From an uncultured candidate division Zixibacteria bacterium (lineage in GTDB: Bacteria; Zixibacteria; MSB-5A5; GN15; FEB-12): a stretch of DNA of 11,834 nt. Positions 1-6,808 of this stretch are shown piece by piece (positions within the stretch are counted from its first letter, which is position 1; each line of letters begins with the position of its first letter). The notes beneath the pieces were generated by a model that ran no database searches, was not told the origin of the DNA, and saw only the letters and a program-made list of their open reading frames with translations. A program made the position numbers and the translations under genes. The stretch covers positions 1 through 11,834 of the forward strand of contig CAJVYT010000099.1 in the NCBI GenBank assembly GCA_913009765.1, written 5' to 3'.

Positions 1-34
1 TGATTTCTTTCAGTTTTTGTCTTGTATCATTCAT
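1..34 (-). CDS. Possible start of an unidentified gene running off the left edge
   Basis: Reading leftward from position 34 there is an ATG followed by ten open codons, giving MNDTRQKLKEI before the window ends. It lies 69 bases downstream of the TPR lipoprotein stop, on the same strand, so it could be the next gene of the same transcript. There is no convincing Shine-Dalgarno site before the ATG, and eleven codons are too few to identify a family. The call rests only on position, strand and an open, hydrophilic reading frame. Confidence 0.3.
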   Translation of the reverse strand, partial: MNDTRQKLKEI

Positions 35-103
35 AGTAATATTATCGAAACTAAATAGAATAAGTTTATAGCAGAAGACAAAATTAAGACCTATATGAAA
101 ATA

Positions 104-1567
104 TTAGGGATGAATCTTTTTTAATGCTTTTTCTCTGATATAGGAATAGTTCCTATTTGAAACAAGATTGGCGTGTGCTGCCTTTGAAAAATATGAATTT
201 GCCCGCTCTGTATCACCAAGATTTTCATACGCTAATGCAATTCGATATATGTTATATGGGTTGTTTTGGTCAGATTTTCTGAGATACTCAATTGCCGTTT
301 CATATTCTTTTTCTGCAAGAGCAATCATACCATATAATTGATAGGCAAGCCTGATAAGGTTTGGATTGTTCTGTTCTGATGCATAAACAAAGAAATTTTC
401 TGCTTTTTTACGTGCGATTTCATATTTTCCTCGTTTAATATCAACAAAAGCAATATCTACTGAAATATTTTGAATGGCATTTATTTTCATCTGTTTTGAA
501 AAACTGCTGTTTTGAACAAGTTGAATAGATCTATCAAAAATATCTTTTGCTTTTGACAATTTACCCATTTCAATGTATAGTATTCCAAGAGGTATATATT
601 CGTTTGCCAAGGTAATAGTATCAGATGTATTTATTGCAAGCTGTCTCATTTCGTTTGTTGTTTTCAGAGCAGCGGCTAAATTTCCTTCATCAATATATGA
701 GATAATTATTCCATTATATGCGATTCTTTTTTGATTATCGTTTTTGGCAGATACTAAAAGTTTTTGCAGCATATTACGTGCTTGTACATGTTCATCTTTG
801 TAGTTTAAATTAGATGCTATTCCTAAGTATGAAAAAGTAAAATAAGGGTTCACACTCAATGCTTTTTTATAATTTGCGATTGATTTATCAAATTCCCCCA
901 TTTCCATAAGAAGCTCACCATAAGAATCATACGGATTGGGGTCATTAGGAATTAACTCAATATATTTTTGAAACATTTTTTCTGCTTCATTAAAGTTTTT
1001 CAAAAATCTATATGCGTATCCAAGCTGGTTATATACAGGGGAGTAGTCTGGGTTGATTTTGAGAGCTTCCAAATAATACGTTATAGATTCCTTATATTCT
1101 TGTGTTGCAAAATATGCTGTTCCCATAAAATTATATGCCCTCTCATCATCAGGATATAAATCAATCAATTCTTTTAAAATTGAACGAAGTTCATTGGTTT
1201 GATTGTTTACCTGAGCATCAACAGCTTCAATCCAAAGTCTTTCACCATCAGAGACCTTATCTTTTAAAGACATTGCTTTTTGTATGTTTGCAAAAAAATG
1301 ATTTGGGTTAGCATCTGCAAATGCAAGCCCTATATATGCCATAGCAAAATTAGAATCCAAAGCAATTGCATCGTCAAAATATTTTACAGCTTCTTGTCCC
1401 CGTAATCTATCGCTCAAAGAAAGCCCCTTGACATAAAGTTCTTTTGCTTTTTCTGAGTTTGTTGTAATTGGTATTTTAATACTTTCTTTAGTACATGAAG
1501 ATAATAATAGAATATATATGCTTAATAACGTGAAAAAGAGAATCGTACTTATATTTTTTCTAAACAT
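104..1567 (-). CDS. TPR-repeat lipoprotein, 487 aa
   Basis: The protein starts with a hydrophobic signal (residues about 5-22) ending in a lipobox, LSSC, with the lipidated Cys at position 25. It is therefore probably anchored in a membrane facing the periplasm. The rest is helical and full of tetratricopeptide repeats. The clearest are at about 40-73, 144-175, 178-208, 212-243, 326-352 and 407-463, with the usual G/A-Y and NP spacing (for example LKINPDYSPVYNQLGYAY at about 169-186). TPR arrays bind other proteins, and no enzymatic domain is visible, so the partner is unknown. A GAGGT Shine-Dalgarno motif lies at 1572-1576, four bases from the ATG, supporting this start. The 196-base gap to the upstream transporter gene suggests its own promoter, but no convincing one was found. 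The fold assignment is firm; the function is not known. Confidence 0.88.
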   Translation of the reverse strand: MFRKNISTILFFTLLSIYILLLSSCTKESIKIPITTNSEKAKELYVKGLSLSDRLRGQEAVKYFDDAIALDSNFAMAYIGLAFADANPNHFFANIQKAMSLKDKVSDGERLWIEAVDAQVNNQTNELRSILKELIDLYPDDERAYNFMGTAYFATQEYKESITYYLEALKINPDYSPVYNQLGYAYRFLKNFNEAEKMFQKYIELIPNDPNPYDSYGELLMEMGEFDKSIANYKKALSVNPYFTFSYLGIASNLNYKDEHVQARNMLQKLLVSAKNDNQKRIAYNGIIISYIDEGNLAAALKTTNEMRQLAINTSDTITLANEYIPLGILYIEMGKLSKAKDIFDRSIQLVQNSSFSKQMKINAIQNISVDIAFVDIKRGKYEIARKKAENFFVYASEQNNPNLIRLAYQLYGMIALAEKEYETAIEYLRKSDQNNPYNIYRIALAYENLGDTERANSYFSKAAHANLVSNRNYSYIREKALKKIHP

Positions 1568-1763
1568 GAATACCTCAGGTCTTTTATTAAATCAAGTCCA
1601 ATACGACTCCACTCAAAGTGATTTGAAAATATATGATATGCCACTGGTCAATCTAAGTAGAGTCAAAATAAAACATTACATATATCCTTGATAAAATATA
1701 TTTGTCTGACAAGAAAACAAATATAAAAGTTATTACATTATACAAATATAATAATAGAGAGTT

Positions 1764-2645
1764 TCAGTTGGCAGTATTTTGCTTTTGCGGTAGTGGGATT
1801 CCTGATATTATAAGAGCTGCAAAAATTAAACATCCGCCGACAGCTCTATGGGTAATGATAGTTTCTCCGCCTAAAGTCCATGCAAATAATGCCGCAAAAA
1901 CAGGCTCCAAAGCAAAGATAAGGGAAACACGAAGAGGAGAGCGGATTTTTTGTGCAAACATTTGAATCAAAAAAGCAGAAAGAGTAGGAAACAGAGCTAA
2001 AAAAATTGTAGCTTTCCAAGCATACGATGTTGTGATATGCATTGGCAAATTAAAAAACAGAGCATACAACAAACTTAATATCCCGACAAGGAGAAACTGC
2101 TGACAGCTAATTATTACCGGGTCTAATCCTTCTTTCATAAATTTATCAGAGTACAGCACATGAAGTGCATAGGTAACAGCTGCTAAAAGAGTCAGCGAAT
2201 CACCGAAATTTATATCTTTCATCCCTCCTGTTAAAATCCAAAGCCCTAAAAGTGATATTATTGATGCTGTTATTTCCATTTTATTTGGTTTAACTTTGAA
2301 GATAGTTCGTAGGAAAATTGGAATAAACGCAACAAACAGACCGGTAATAAAACCGGAATTTGATGCTGTCGTATATTTTAATCCGACTGTTTGCGGGATA
2401 TATAAAAGACAAAGTAGAACAGACAGAAAAAAAGCGGTTTTCAGGTGAGCAAAAACATTTTTCTTTTTATAAATCAAATAAACAAGCAGTATAATGCCGG
2501 CAAGTAAAAACCTAAATGCTACCATGACAACAGGGTCTATACCCTCAAGAGCATTTTTTACAATGAAAAAAGTTGATCCCCAAACAGCAGCAGCATAAAA
2601 AAGTCCGGTGTCTGCAAAAAGTGCTTTTGATTTTGATATTTCCAT
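1764..2645 (-). CDS. DMT-superfamily transporter, two EamA domains
   Basis: This is an inner-membrane protein of 293 aa with about ten hydrophobic segments, the usual size for the drug/metabolite transporter superfamily. The first EamA repeat covers about residues 12-140, with WGSTFFIVKNAL near the start, MVAFRFLLAG at 41-50 and YTTASNSGFITGL at 91-103. The second covers about 148-283, with the typical ALEPVFAALFAWTLGGE at 245-261. Members export or import metabolites, amino acids or drugs; the substrate cannot be read from sequence. The start at 2645 has no Shine-Dalgarno site, and a possible promoter lies only a few bases upstream, so the message may be leaderless. It lies downstream of the HDOD gene but beyond that gene's terminator, so it is probably transcribed separately. 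Confidence 0.9.
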   Translation of the reverse strand: MEISKSKALFADTGLFYAAAVWGSTFFIVKNALEGIDPVVMVAFRFLLAGIILLVYLIYKKKNVFAHLKTAFFLSVLLCLLYIPQTVGLKYTTASNSGFITGLFVAFIPIFLRTIFKVKPNKMEITASIISLLGLWILTGGMKDINFGDSLTLLAAVTYALHVLYSDKFMKEGLDPVIISCQQFLLVGILSLLYALFFNLPMHITTSYAWKATIFLALFPTLSAFLIQMFAQKIRSPLRVSLIFALEPVFAALFAWTLGGETIITHRAVGGCLIFAALIISGIPLPQKQNTAN

Positions 2646-2679
2646 TTTGGTATAGTATTCATTTTGTAAGAAATGTCAA
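2646..2679 (-). promoter_or_regulatory. Candidate promoter directly abutting the transporter start
   Basis: On the minus strand a perfect TTGACA (2679-2674) is followed after 16 bases by TACTAT (2657-2652), which matches the -10 consensus at four of six positions. Transcription would begin at about the ATG itself. It sits just downstream of the HDOD terminator, which fits an independent transcription unit. The assignment is by consensus only. Confidence 0.42.
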
Positions 2680-2721
2680 TAAAATAGAAAAAGCCTGAGA
2701 GCGTTTAGCTTGTCAGGCTTT
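2675..2721 (-). terminator. Intrinsic terminator of the HDOD gene
   Basis: Arms at 2690-2698 and 2713-2721 (AAAGCCTGA / TCAGGCTTT) form a perfect nine-pair stem with a 14-base loop. On the minus strand the stem is followed by a T-rich run (TTTTTCTATTTTATT, counting the end of the stem). It lies about 20 bases past the HDOD stop codon and before the transporter promoter. The plus-strand side is followed by A-rich sequence, so it should act only leftward. Confidence 0.75.
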
Positions 2722-2741
2722 GAAAAAATCTTATGTAGTAT

Positions 2742-3944
2742 TTATGCTGTTGCTGAAAGACAGAAATTTTTTAAGGAATCTACATTTGCACTTAAATTAA
2801 GTTTATCCAAATAATCCATATCAACTGCCGAGAGTGATTTCTCACGAATATTTTGCTGTATATCATAATTGAGAGCATATCCTAAATGAACAGCTGTTAA
2901 TACGTTTGTCATAGGAGACGGTGTTTTAGCAGGAGTATAATGAAGGGCTATTGCTTCAAGAATTGAATTTGGAAGACCCCATAACGACAAAAGATATGCT
3001 CCAATTTCTGCATCACTGACTCCTAAAATTTGTTTTTCTGCTTCAAAAAGTGGAATTGCTTTATCAGATGATAATCGGATTGATTTTTTAAATTCTTCAG
3101 GAAAATGAGCAAGCATAACCAGTTTTCCAATATCATGCAACATACCTGCCATAAGAGCATCCTCAGTCTGTTTTGTGATAAGTCCGAATGCATTTGCAAG
3201 ATGTCTTGATGATGTGCCAACAGCAAGGGAATTCGAATATATCGAATCAATAGAATATCCAGGTATTCCCGGGTCTTTAAACAGATTGAATACACCGGCA
3301 GTTAATACCATACTTTGAATTGTGTCAATTCCAAGGAGATTGACCGCATGCAGAGGATTTTCAACATGAGTAGAAAGACCAAAGAATGCCGAATTTACCA
3401 TATGAAGTACTTGTGCTGTAATTGAAATATCTTTTTTAATCAATTCAGCAATTTGACGAATAGAAGGGTCCTCTTTTTGAATCTCAGTTACAAGTTGATT
3501 ATAAATCTCTGGCGGACTTGGGAGATTAGTTATGCCTGTAATACGTTTATGCAAATCATTATTTGCTAAGACATTTCTTAACCCAAAGGCGTTATCTACA
3601 ATTTTTATGAATTGTTCCGGTTTACAATCGTTATTCATAAATTGATGAATAAATCCTGCAGATTGGTATACAATATTTTTATCACTGTTTTCGGAATATA
3701 AAAATCTTAAAATTGAATTGTAGTTTTCAAAAATATATTTGTGTAAATCAGTACCTGTGCCGTCGGAAAGTTTGATAGAAGAAACAACTAAATCAATCGG
3801 TTGTGATTTAAGGATTGATTTTGCTTTTTCGATAGAATCTGCCTCTAAACAGGTATAATTTGTAAGGCTCAACTTATAATAATTATTAATTTGCTCATCA
3901 CAGGTTTTGGGATCAAAAACGAATAAGATTTTCTCCGTTGCCAT
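2742..3944 (-). CDS. Regulator with degenerate receiver domain and HDOD domain
   Basis: This is a cytoplasmic two-domain protein of 400 aa. Residues 5-120 resemble a response-regulator receiver (ILFVF at 6-10, DLVVSSIKLSDGTG at 51-64). However, the phospho-acceptor position holds Ser56, the usual Lys-Pro is replaced by Asn105-Asp106 (in HQFMNNDC), and only one of the N-terminal acid pair (Asp11) remains. Residues about 135-335 form an HDOD domain: LPSPPEIYNQL (141-151), then ISITAQVLHMVNSAFFG (173-189), then MLHDIGKLVML (268-278) with an intact His270-Asp271. HDOD proteins are HD-fold relatives that mostly act as regulatory or scaffold modules in signalling, motility and stress. AAGGAG at 3956-3961 lies 11 bases before the ATG, and a TATAAT box lies further upstream. 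A terminator follows. Family is certain; output is unknown, and the receiver probably is not controlled by phosphorylation. Confidence 0.9.
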   Translation of the reverse strand: MATEKILFVFDPKTCDEQINNYYKLSLTNYTCLEADSIEKAKSILKSQPIDLVVSSIKLSDGTGTDLHKYIFENYNSILRFLYSENSDKNIVYQSAGFIHQFMNNDCKPEQFIKIVDNAFGLRNVLANNDLHKRITGITNLPSPPEIYNQLVTEIQKEDPSIRQIAELIKKDISITAQVLHMVNSAFFGLSTHVENPLHAVNLLGIDTIQSMVLTAGVFNLFKDPGIPGYSIDSIYSNSLAVGTSSRHLANAFGLITKQTEDALMAGMLHDIGKLVMLAHFPEEFKKSIRLSSDKAIPLFEAEKQILGVSDAEIGAYLLSLWGLPNSILEAIALHYTPAKTPSPMTNVLTAVHLGYALNYDIQQNIREKSLSAVDMDYLDKLNLSANVDSLKNFCLSATA

Positions 3945-3978
3945 ATCAAATAAGTCTCCTTCATGCAGTTTTGCCCCT

Positions 3979-4007
3979 ATTATATCCCTATATACTACAT
4001 AAACTTG
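3979..4007 (-). promoter_or_regulatory. Candidate promoter of the HDOD gene
   Basis: A perfect TATAAT reads leftward at 3984-3979. A weak -35 (CAAGTT, 4007-4002) sits 17 bases upstream. Transcription would start near 3972, giving a leader of about 28 bases that carries the AAGGAG ribosome site. The -10 is good and the -35 is poor. Confidence 0.42.
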
Positions 4008-4216
4008 CTCTCATTTCAAATTGAGAACAATGTTCATAATTTAGGTTAAAATATATTTTCTTGTATTATAAATAATGATAAATTTATCGGCTTTGGTTTA
4101 AGAATATTTAGAAAATCTTAAGGGAATAAAAATATTTATTTTAATAGGCGTTTAAGAACCAAAAACCCACCTAAATCATCACTGCTTAATCAATATATAC
4201 CCAATCTCTAAGCTTA

Positions 4217-4296
4217 ATGTTTAACAGAAACATGAGATTGCCACACTCCGTTTGCAATTGACTGGAAATTGGACTTTTTCAACAAGCCCCTAAGTA
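4217..4296. repeat. Possible decayed palindromic repeat or insertion-sequence end
   Basis: ATGTTT and AAACAT form a perfect inverted pair (4217-4222, 4228-4233). GATTGC at 4236-4241 and GCAATT at 4254-4259 form a partly paired hairpin that resembles dispersed palindromes of the GATTGCCACGCT...GCAATGA kind seen in many genomes. On the minus strand 4290-4271 reads GGGGCTTGTTGAAAAAGTCC, which from memory resembles terminal repeats of some IS5-family elements. Only one end is visible and there is no transposase. The assignment is tentative. Confidence 0.3.
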
Positions 4297-4455
4297 TCTG
4301 TTTTTTCGAAATGGACATAATGAGTAGATTTTTATTATTATTTTGGAACTTTAAGCAGTATTATTTGGTTTAATTATACAAGAAACAGAATTAAAATACT
4401 CTTGTTATTTGAAAATATAGTATATTAGAAAAGAAGCAATTAAATAAAACTTATG

Positions 4456-4483
4456 TTGACCTATAAAATAGATTAATTATATT
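4456..4483 (+). promoter_or_regulatory. Candidate promoter of the Cys-rich HMA gene
   Basis: TTGACC (4456-4461, five of six to the -35 consensus) is followed after 16 bases by TATATT (4478-4483, five of six to the -10 consensus). The predicted transcript begins near 4490, leaving a leader of about 40 bases that contains AAGGAG at 4516-4521. Confidence 0.5.
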
Positions 4484-4528
4484 AGAATATTATTAACAAA
4501 ACCAATAACAAGTTGAAGGAGAATCATC

Positions 4529-5068
4529 TTGAAGAAAGTATTATCATTATCTATTGCGGCATTAGCTTTGATTGCATTTGCCGGATCAACGGTATCAGCA
4601 TGCGGTAGCGGCGGAAGTTGTGGTGCAAAAGAAGATAAAGCCACAAATACATCTGTTTCTGCAGCGTCATGTTCTAAAGAATACATGGAAGCCTGTGCCA
4701 AAAAAATGGGTGTTCCTGTTGAAGAATGTATGAAAATGTGTTCTGAAAAAGGTTCTATGACAATGCAAAAAATTTCTATTCAGGGTATGACCTGTGAAAA
4801 TTGTGAAGAAACTATTACAAAAGCTCTTGAAGATGTTCAGGGTGTAAATAAAGTTGTCAGTATCAGTTATAAAGATGGAAATGCTGTCGTTTGTGTTAAT
4901 AAAGACAAGGCAAATGCAGAAACTTTGACAAAAGCAATTACAGATAAAGGCTTTAAAGCCGAACTTATCCCAACTGTTGCGACAACATCAACAACTTCTG
5001 TTGATGGAATGAAAAATTGTCCGGCTTCTAAAAAAGATGTGGCAAAAGATGCCAAAGATACTAAATAG
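4529..5068 (+). CDS. Exported Cys-rich protein with heavy-metal-associated (HMA) domain
   Basis: This 179-aa protein starts at a TTG; AAGGAG at 4516-4521 lies seven bases upstream and fixes that start. Residues 1-24 are a signal peptide. It ends VSAC, which fits either signal peptidase I after Ala24 or lipidation of Cys25. Residues about 78-148 form an HMA domain (beta-alpha-beta metal-binding fold) with the binding loop GMTCENCE, Cys89 and Cys92. The domain is known from copper chaperones and P-type ATPase N-termini, usually binding Cu(I) or another soft metal. Upstream, residues 25-71 carry six more cysteines (25, 31, 48, 56, 67, 71), the last four in a helical-looking stretch; Cys122 and Cys164 complete ten. 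The tail is Lys/Asp-rich. No metal pump or regulator lies beside it. A periplasmic metal chaperone or buffer is the likeliest role; the metal is not shown. Confidence 0.85.
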   Translation: MKKVLSLSIAALALIAFAGSTVSACGSGGSCGAKEDKATNTSVSAASCSKEYMEACAKKMGVPVEECMKMCSEKGSMTMQKISIQGMTCENCEETITKALEDVQGVNKVVSISYKDGNAVVCVNKDKANAETLTKAITDKGFKAELIPTVATTSTTSVDGMKNCPASKKDVAKDAKDTK

Positions 5069-5089
5069 AAATATTTGACGAGTTAATAT

Positions 5090-5121
5090 AAAAAAAGTCC
5101 GCATTGGCGGGCTTTTTTTTT
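5090..5121 (+). terminator. Intrinsic terminator after the HMA gene
   Basis: Left arm 5090-5102 and right arm 5107-5119 form a stem with core GTCCGC / GCGGGC (one T-G wobble), extended by A-T pairs and closed by an ATTG loop. Nine T residues (5113-5121) make the right arm's end and tail. It begins about 20 bases past the stop codon. The A-run on the left side means it could also stop leftward transcription. Confidence 0.88.
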
Positions 5122-5139
5122 GAAATTGTGTTTCAACGC

Positions 5140-5170
5140 TTTACTTCTTTTAACGTACATAATTTATTAT
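5140..5170 (+). promoter_or_regulatory. Weak candidate promoter of the PorV-like gene
   Basis: TTTACT (5140-5145) and AT-rich -10 options, TTTATT at 5163-5168 (17-base spacer) or TATTAT at 5165-5170, lie between the terminator and the start codon. Initiation would fall close to the ATG, leaving almost no leader. The whole interval is AT-rich, so chance matches are likely. Confidence 0.25.
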
Positions 5171-5174
5171 ATAC

Positions 5175-6140
5175 ATGAATATGAAAAGACTCATTTTTGT
5201 TCTCAGCGTAATCTTATTGACATCTCAGGTGTCAGAATCGGCTAAATTTGCTGGTGAAGCGTTTTCTATTGGTGTCGGCGGACGTTCATTGGCATTAGGT
5301 GGAGCTACGATAGCCGGTGGATTTGATGGTACGGCAGGGTACTGGAACCCGGCAGGTATGGTGTCACTCACTAACCGTTCAATAACTGCAATGCACGCCG
5401 AAACTTTTGGCTCTCTTTTAAACCATGACTATTTAGCATATATTGATGCTCGTCCAAAAAAGAACTCTCTCATTCAGGCGTTTGGATTTTATTTTTATTA
5501 CTTAGGCGGAGGAGGAATAAAGATAACACAACTCAACGAGTTTAACCGTCCTGAAGTTATAAGAGAAGAGACTCACGGTGATTATCTTTTAGCAGGTTCG
5601 CTGGCAGGTTCATTTAATAAAAAAATTGATTTTGGTATTACCGCCAAAATTATATATCGGGATATTGGTACCGAAACCGGTAAAGGGTTAACTATGGATG
5701 CCGGGCTTTTATATCGTTTCAAAGAACAGCTGCATTTTGGTCTTATGATAACAGATATTACCACCGGATTTATACGTTATTCCGGTGACAGTTTTGATTC
5801 CGGTTCCAATTCTGAATCTATTTACCCAACAGTAAAACCGGGGCTTATGCTGACACATGCGATGCATAATTTCAGTGGGTCATTTTTTATGAGTGGAGAT
5901 ATAAAGTTTGAGAATATTAAATATGCTGCCCAATATTGGAGCGGGGTACTTTCGCTTGATACGCACTATGGTTTTGAGCTTGGATATAAAAATGTTTTGT
6001 TTGGTCGAACCGGTTTTGATATCGGTAGATTTACCGCCGGGGCAGGTTTCAGCTTTTCAAATTTCTCTTTAGATTTTGCTTACTTACAGCATGATGATTT
6101 AGATGAAACCTACCGTATTAGTGGCGGATATAATTTTTAA
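5175..6140 (+). CDS. PorV/PorQ-like (UPF0164-type) outer-membrane barrel protein
   Basis: This 321-aa protein has a signal peptide (residues 1-23, probable cut after SESA). It is followed by the family's hallmark N-terminus: FAGEAFSIGVGGRSLALGG (25-43), then AGYWNPAGM at 54-62 with the NPAG motif at 58-61. The rest alternates polar and hydrophobic residues as in transmembrane beta strands and ends in an aromatic (GGYNF), as expected for a barrel inserted by the BAM machinery. Relatives in Bacteroidota include PorV, a partner of type IX secretion; others in the family have no known role, and no other type IX gene is visible here. Two close ATGs (5175, 5181) are possible and neither has a Shine-Dalgarno site. 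The stop lies 21 bases from that of the convergent haem lipoprotein. Family assignment is good; function is open. Confidence 0.83.
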   Translation: MNMKRLIFVLSVILLTSQVSESAKFAGEAFSIGVGGRSLALGGATIAGGFDGTAGYWNPAGMVSLTNRSITAMHAETFGSLLNHDYLAYIDARPKKNSLIQAFGFYFYYLGGGGIKITQLNEFNRPEVIREETHGDYLLAGSLAGSFNKKIDFGITAKIIYRDIGTETGKGLTMDAGLLYRFKEQLHFGLMITDITTGFIRYSGDSFDSGSNSESIYPTVKPGLMLTHAMHNFSGSFFMSGDIKFENIKYAAQYWSGVLSLDTHYGFELGYKNVLFGRTGFDIGRFTAGAGFSFSNFSLDFAYLQHDDLDETYRISGGYNF

Positions 6141-6161
6141 CTCTTAGTGAATCCTTTAAAG

Positions 6162-6794
6162 TTATAAATTATCTTGAAGTGACTGCTGCAAATTGACAAG
6201 TTCATCAAGATTGTTGATATATACGACAAACATTCCCCGCAAATCACCATCATTGTAATTAATCGCATTATCTTCGGGATATTTTTCTTTTAAGGCAGCA
6301 ACTGCTTTGTCATCTAATTTAGTTTCATCACCATGACATTTTAAACATAGTTTGCCGATATAAATTGGTTTGTAATAATAATAGTCTTTGTTGTTTTCAA
6401 CATCTTTCCATTCATCGAAAAACTTAAGTTTTTTGATACTGTCAGCAAACAAAGCTAATATTTGTTGTTCATGTTCATCCGCTTGATTATGAATATTTCT
6501 TGGTTTAACCGTCACGCACTTAATAGACCATCCTTGTGTCGAAAAATTATCAGTGATTTTGGGAGCTTTTAATTGGCATATGTTGATCGCATTTGCAAAT
6601 CCTCCTTCTTTGACACCTTTCATAAGTTCTGCTTTGAGGTTTGACATAAATCCGGAAATAAGTGCTGAAGATGCATTTTGCATTACTGTTTGATTTGCAA
6701 CAATCGGGGTATCAGTTTTTATGCTTTCAGTTTTATCAGATGTTCCGCATCCGATGAAAAGCAATATAAGGGGGAAGACAAAAATCTTATGCAT
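6162..6794 (-). CDS. DUF3365-type (Tll0287-like) c-type haem lipoprotein
   Basis: The protein has 210 aa. A short hydrophobic signal ends at FIGC (Cys16), which looks like a lipobox, though Phe at -3 is less usual. The body matches the DUF3365/Tll0287-like family: an N-terminal helical part with NICQLKAPKI (71-80; Cys73), KPRNIHNQADEHE at 97-109, the haem-attachment motif CLKCH at 150-154, and a late strand region with GDLRGMFVVY (183-192). The family is a PAS-like c-haem fold found free or as the sensor part of signalling proteins, proposed to sense redox state or gases. No output domain is attached here. AGGAG (6806-6802) lies seven bases before the ATG. The gene starts 14 bases after the patatin-Omp85 stop, so the two are probably one operon. 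Confidence 0.84.
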   Translation of the reverse strand: MHKIFVFPLILLFIGCGTSDKTESIKTDTPIVANQTVMQNASSALISGFMSNLKAELMKGVKEGGFANAINICQLKAPKITDNFSTQGWSIKCVTVKPRNIHNQADEHEQQILALFADSIKKLKFFDEWKDVENNKDYYYYKPIYIGKLCLKCHGDETKLDDKAVAALKEKYPEDNAINYNDGDLRGMFVVYINNLDELVNLQQSLQDNL

Positions 6795-6808
6795 AGTAAT
6801 ACTCCTGT

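Larger units (their letters stand above)
3945..4528. other. 584-base divergent intergenic spacer
   Basis: No open reading frame that looks like a gene was found on either strand. The spacer is more AT-rich than the flanking genes and holds the HDOD promoter at its left end and the HMA-gene promoter at its right end. Between them are short inverted repeats: 4010-4025 (CTCATTT / AAATTGAG around a central C, one bulged base), 4098-4121 (TTAAGA / TCTTAA, 12-base spacer) and 4217-4233 (ATGTTT / AAACAT, 5-base spacer). A less AT-rich stretch at about 4217-4296 resembles a mobile-element remnant. The region is long enough for a small RNA, but no such gene could be recognised. Confidence 0.6.

Noticed and set aside
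1568..1763. Promoter for the TPR lipoprotein and terminator for the transporter gene
   Set aside because: TTGACC and TTGACT occur on the minus strand but no -10 lies at a workable distance, and no stem with a T-run follows the transporter stop.
1702..1965. Plus-strand open frame opposite the transporter's C-terminus
   Set aside because: It overlaps the clear EamA coding sequence, has no ribosome site, and its protein looks like an antisense reading.
3023..3295. Second minus-strand frame inside the HDOD gene
   Set aside because: The HDOD frame is continuous and carries all motifs; this frame is a by-product, not a sign of a frameshift.
4477..4701. Minus-strand open frame across the start of the HMA gene
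   Set aside because: It covers the promoter, ribosome site and signal-peptide region of a well-supported gene and has no family features.
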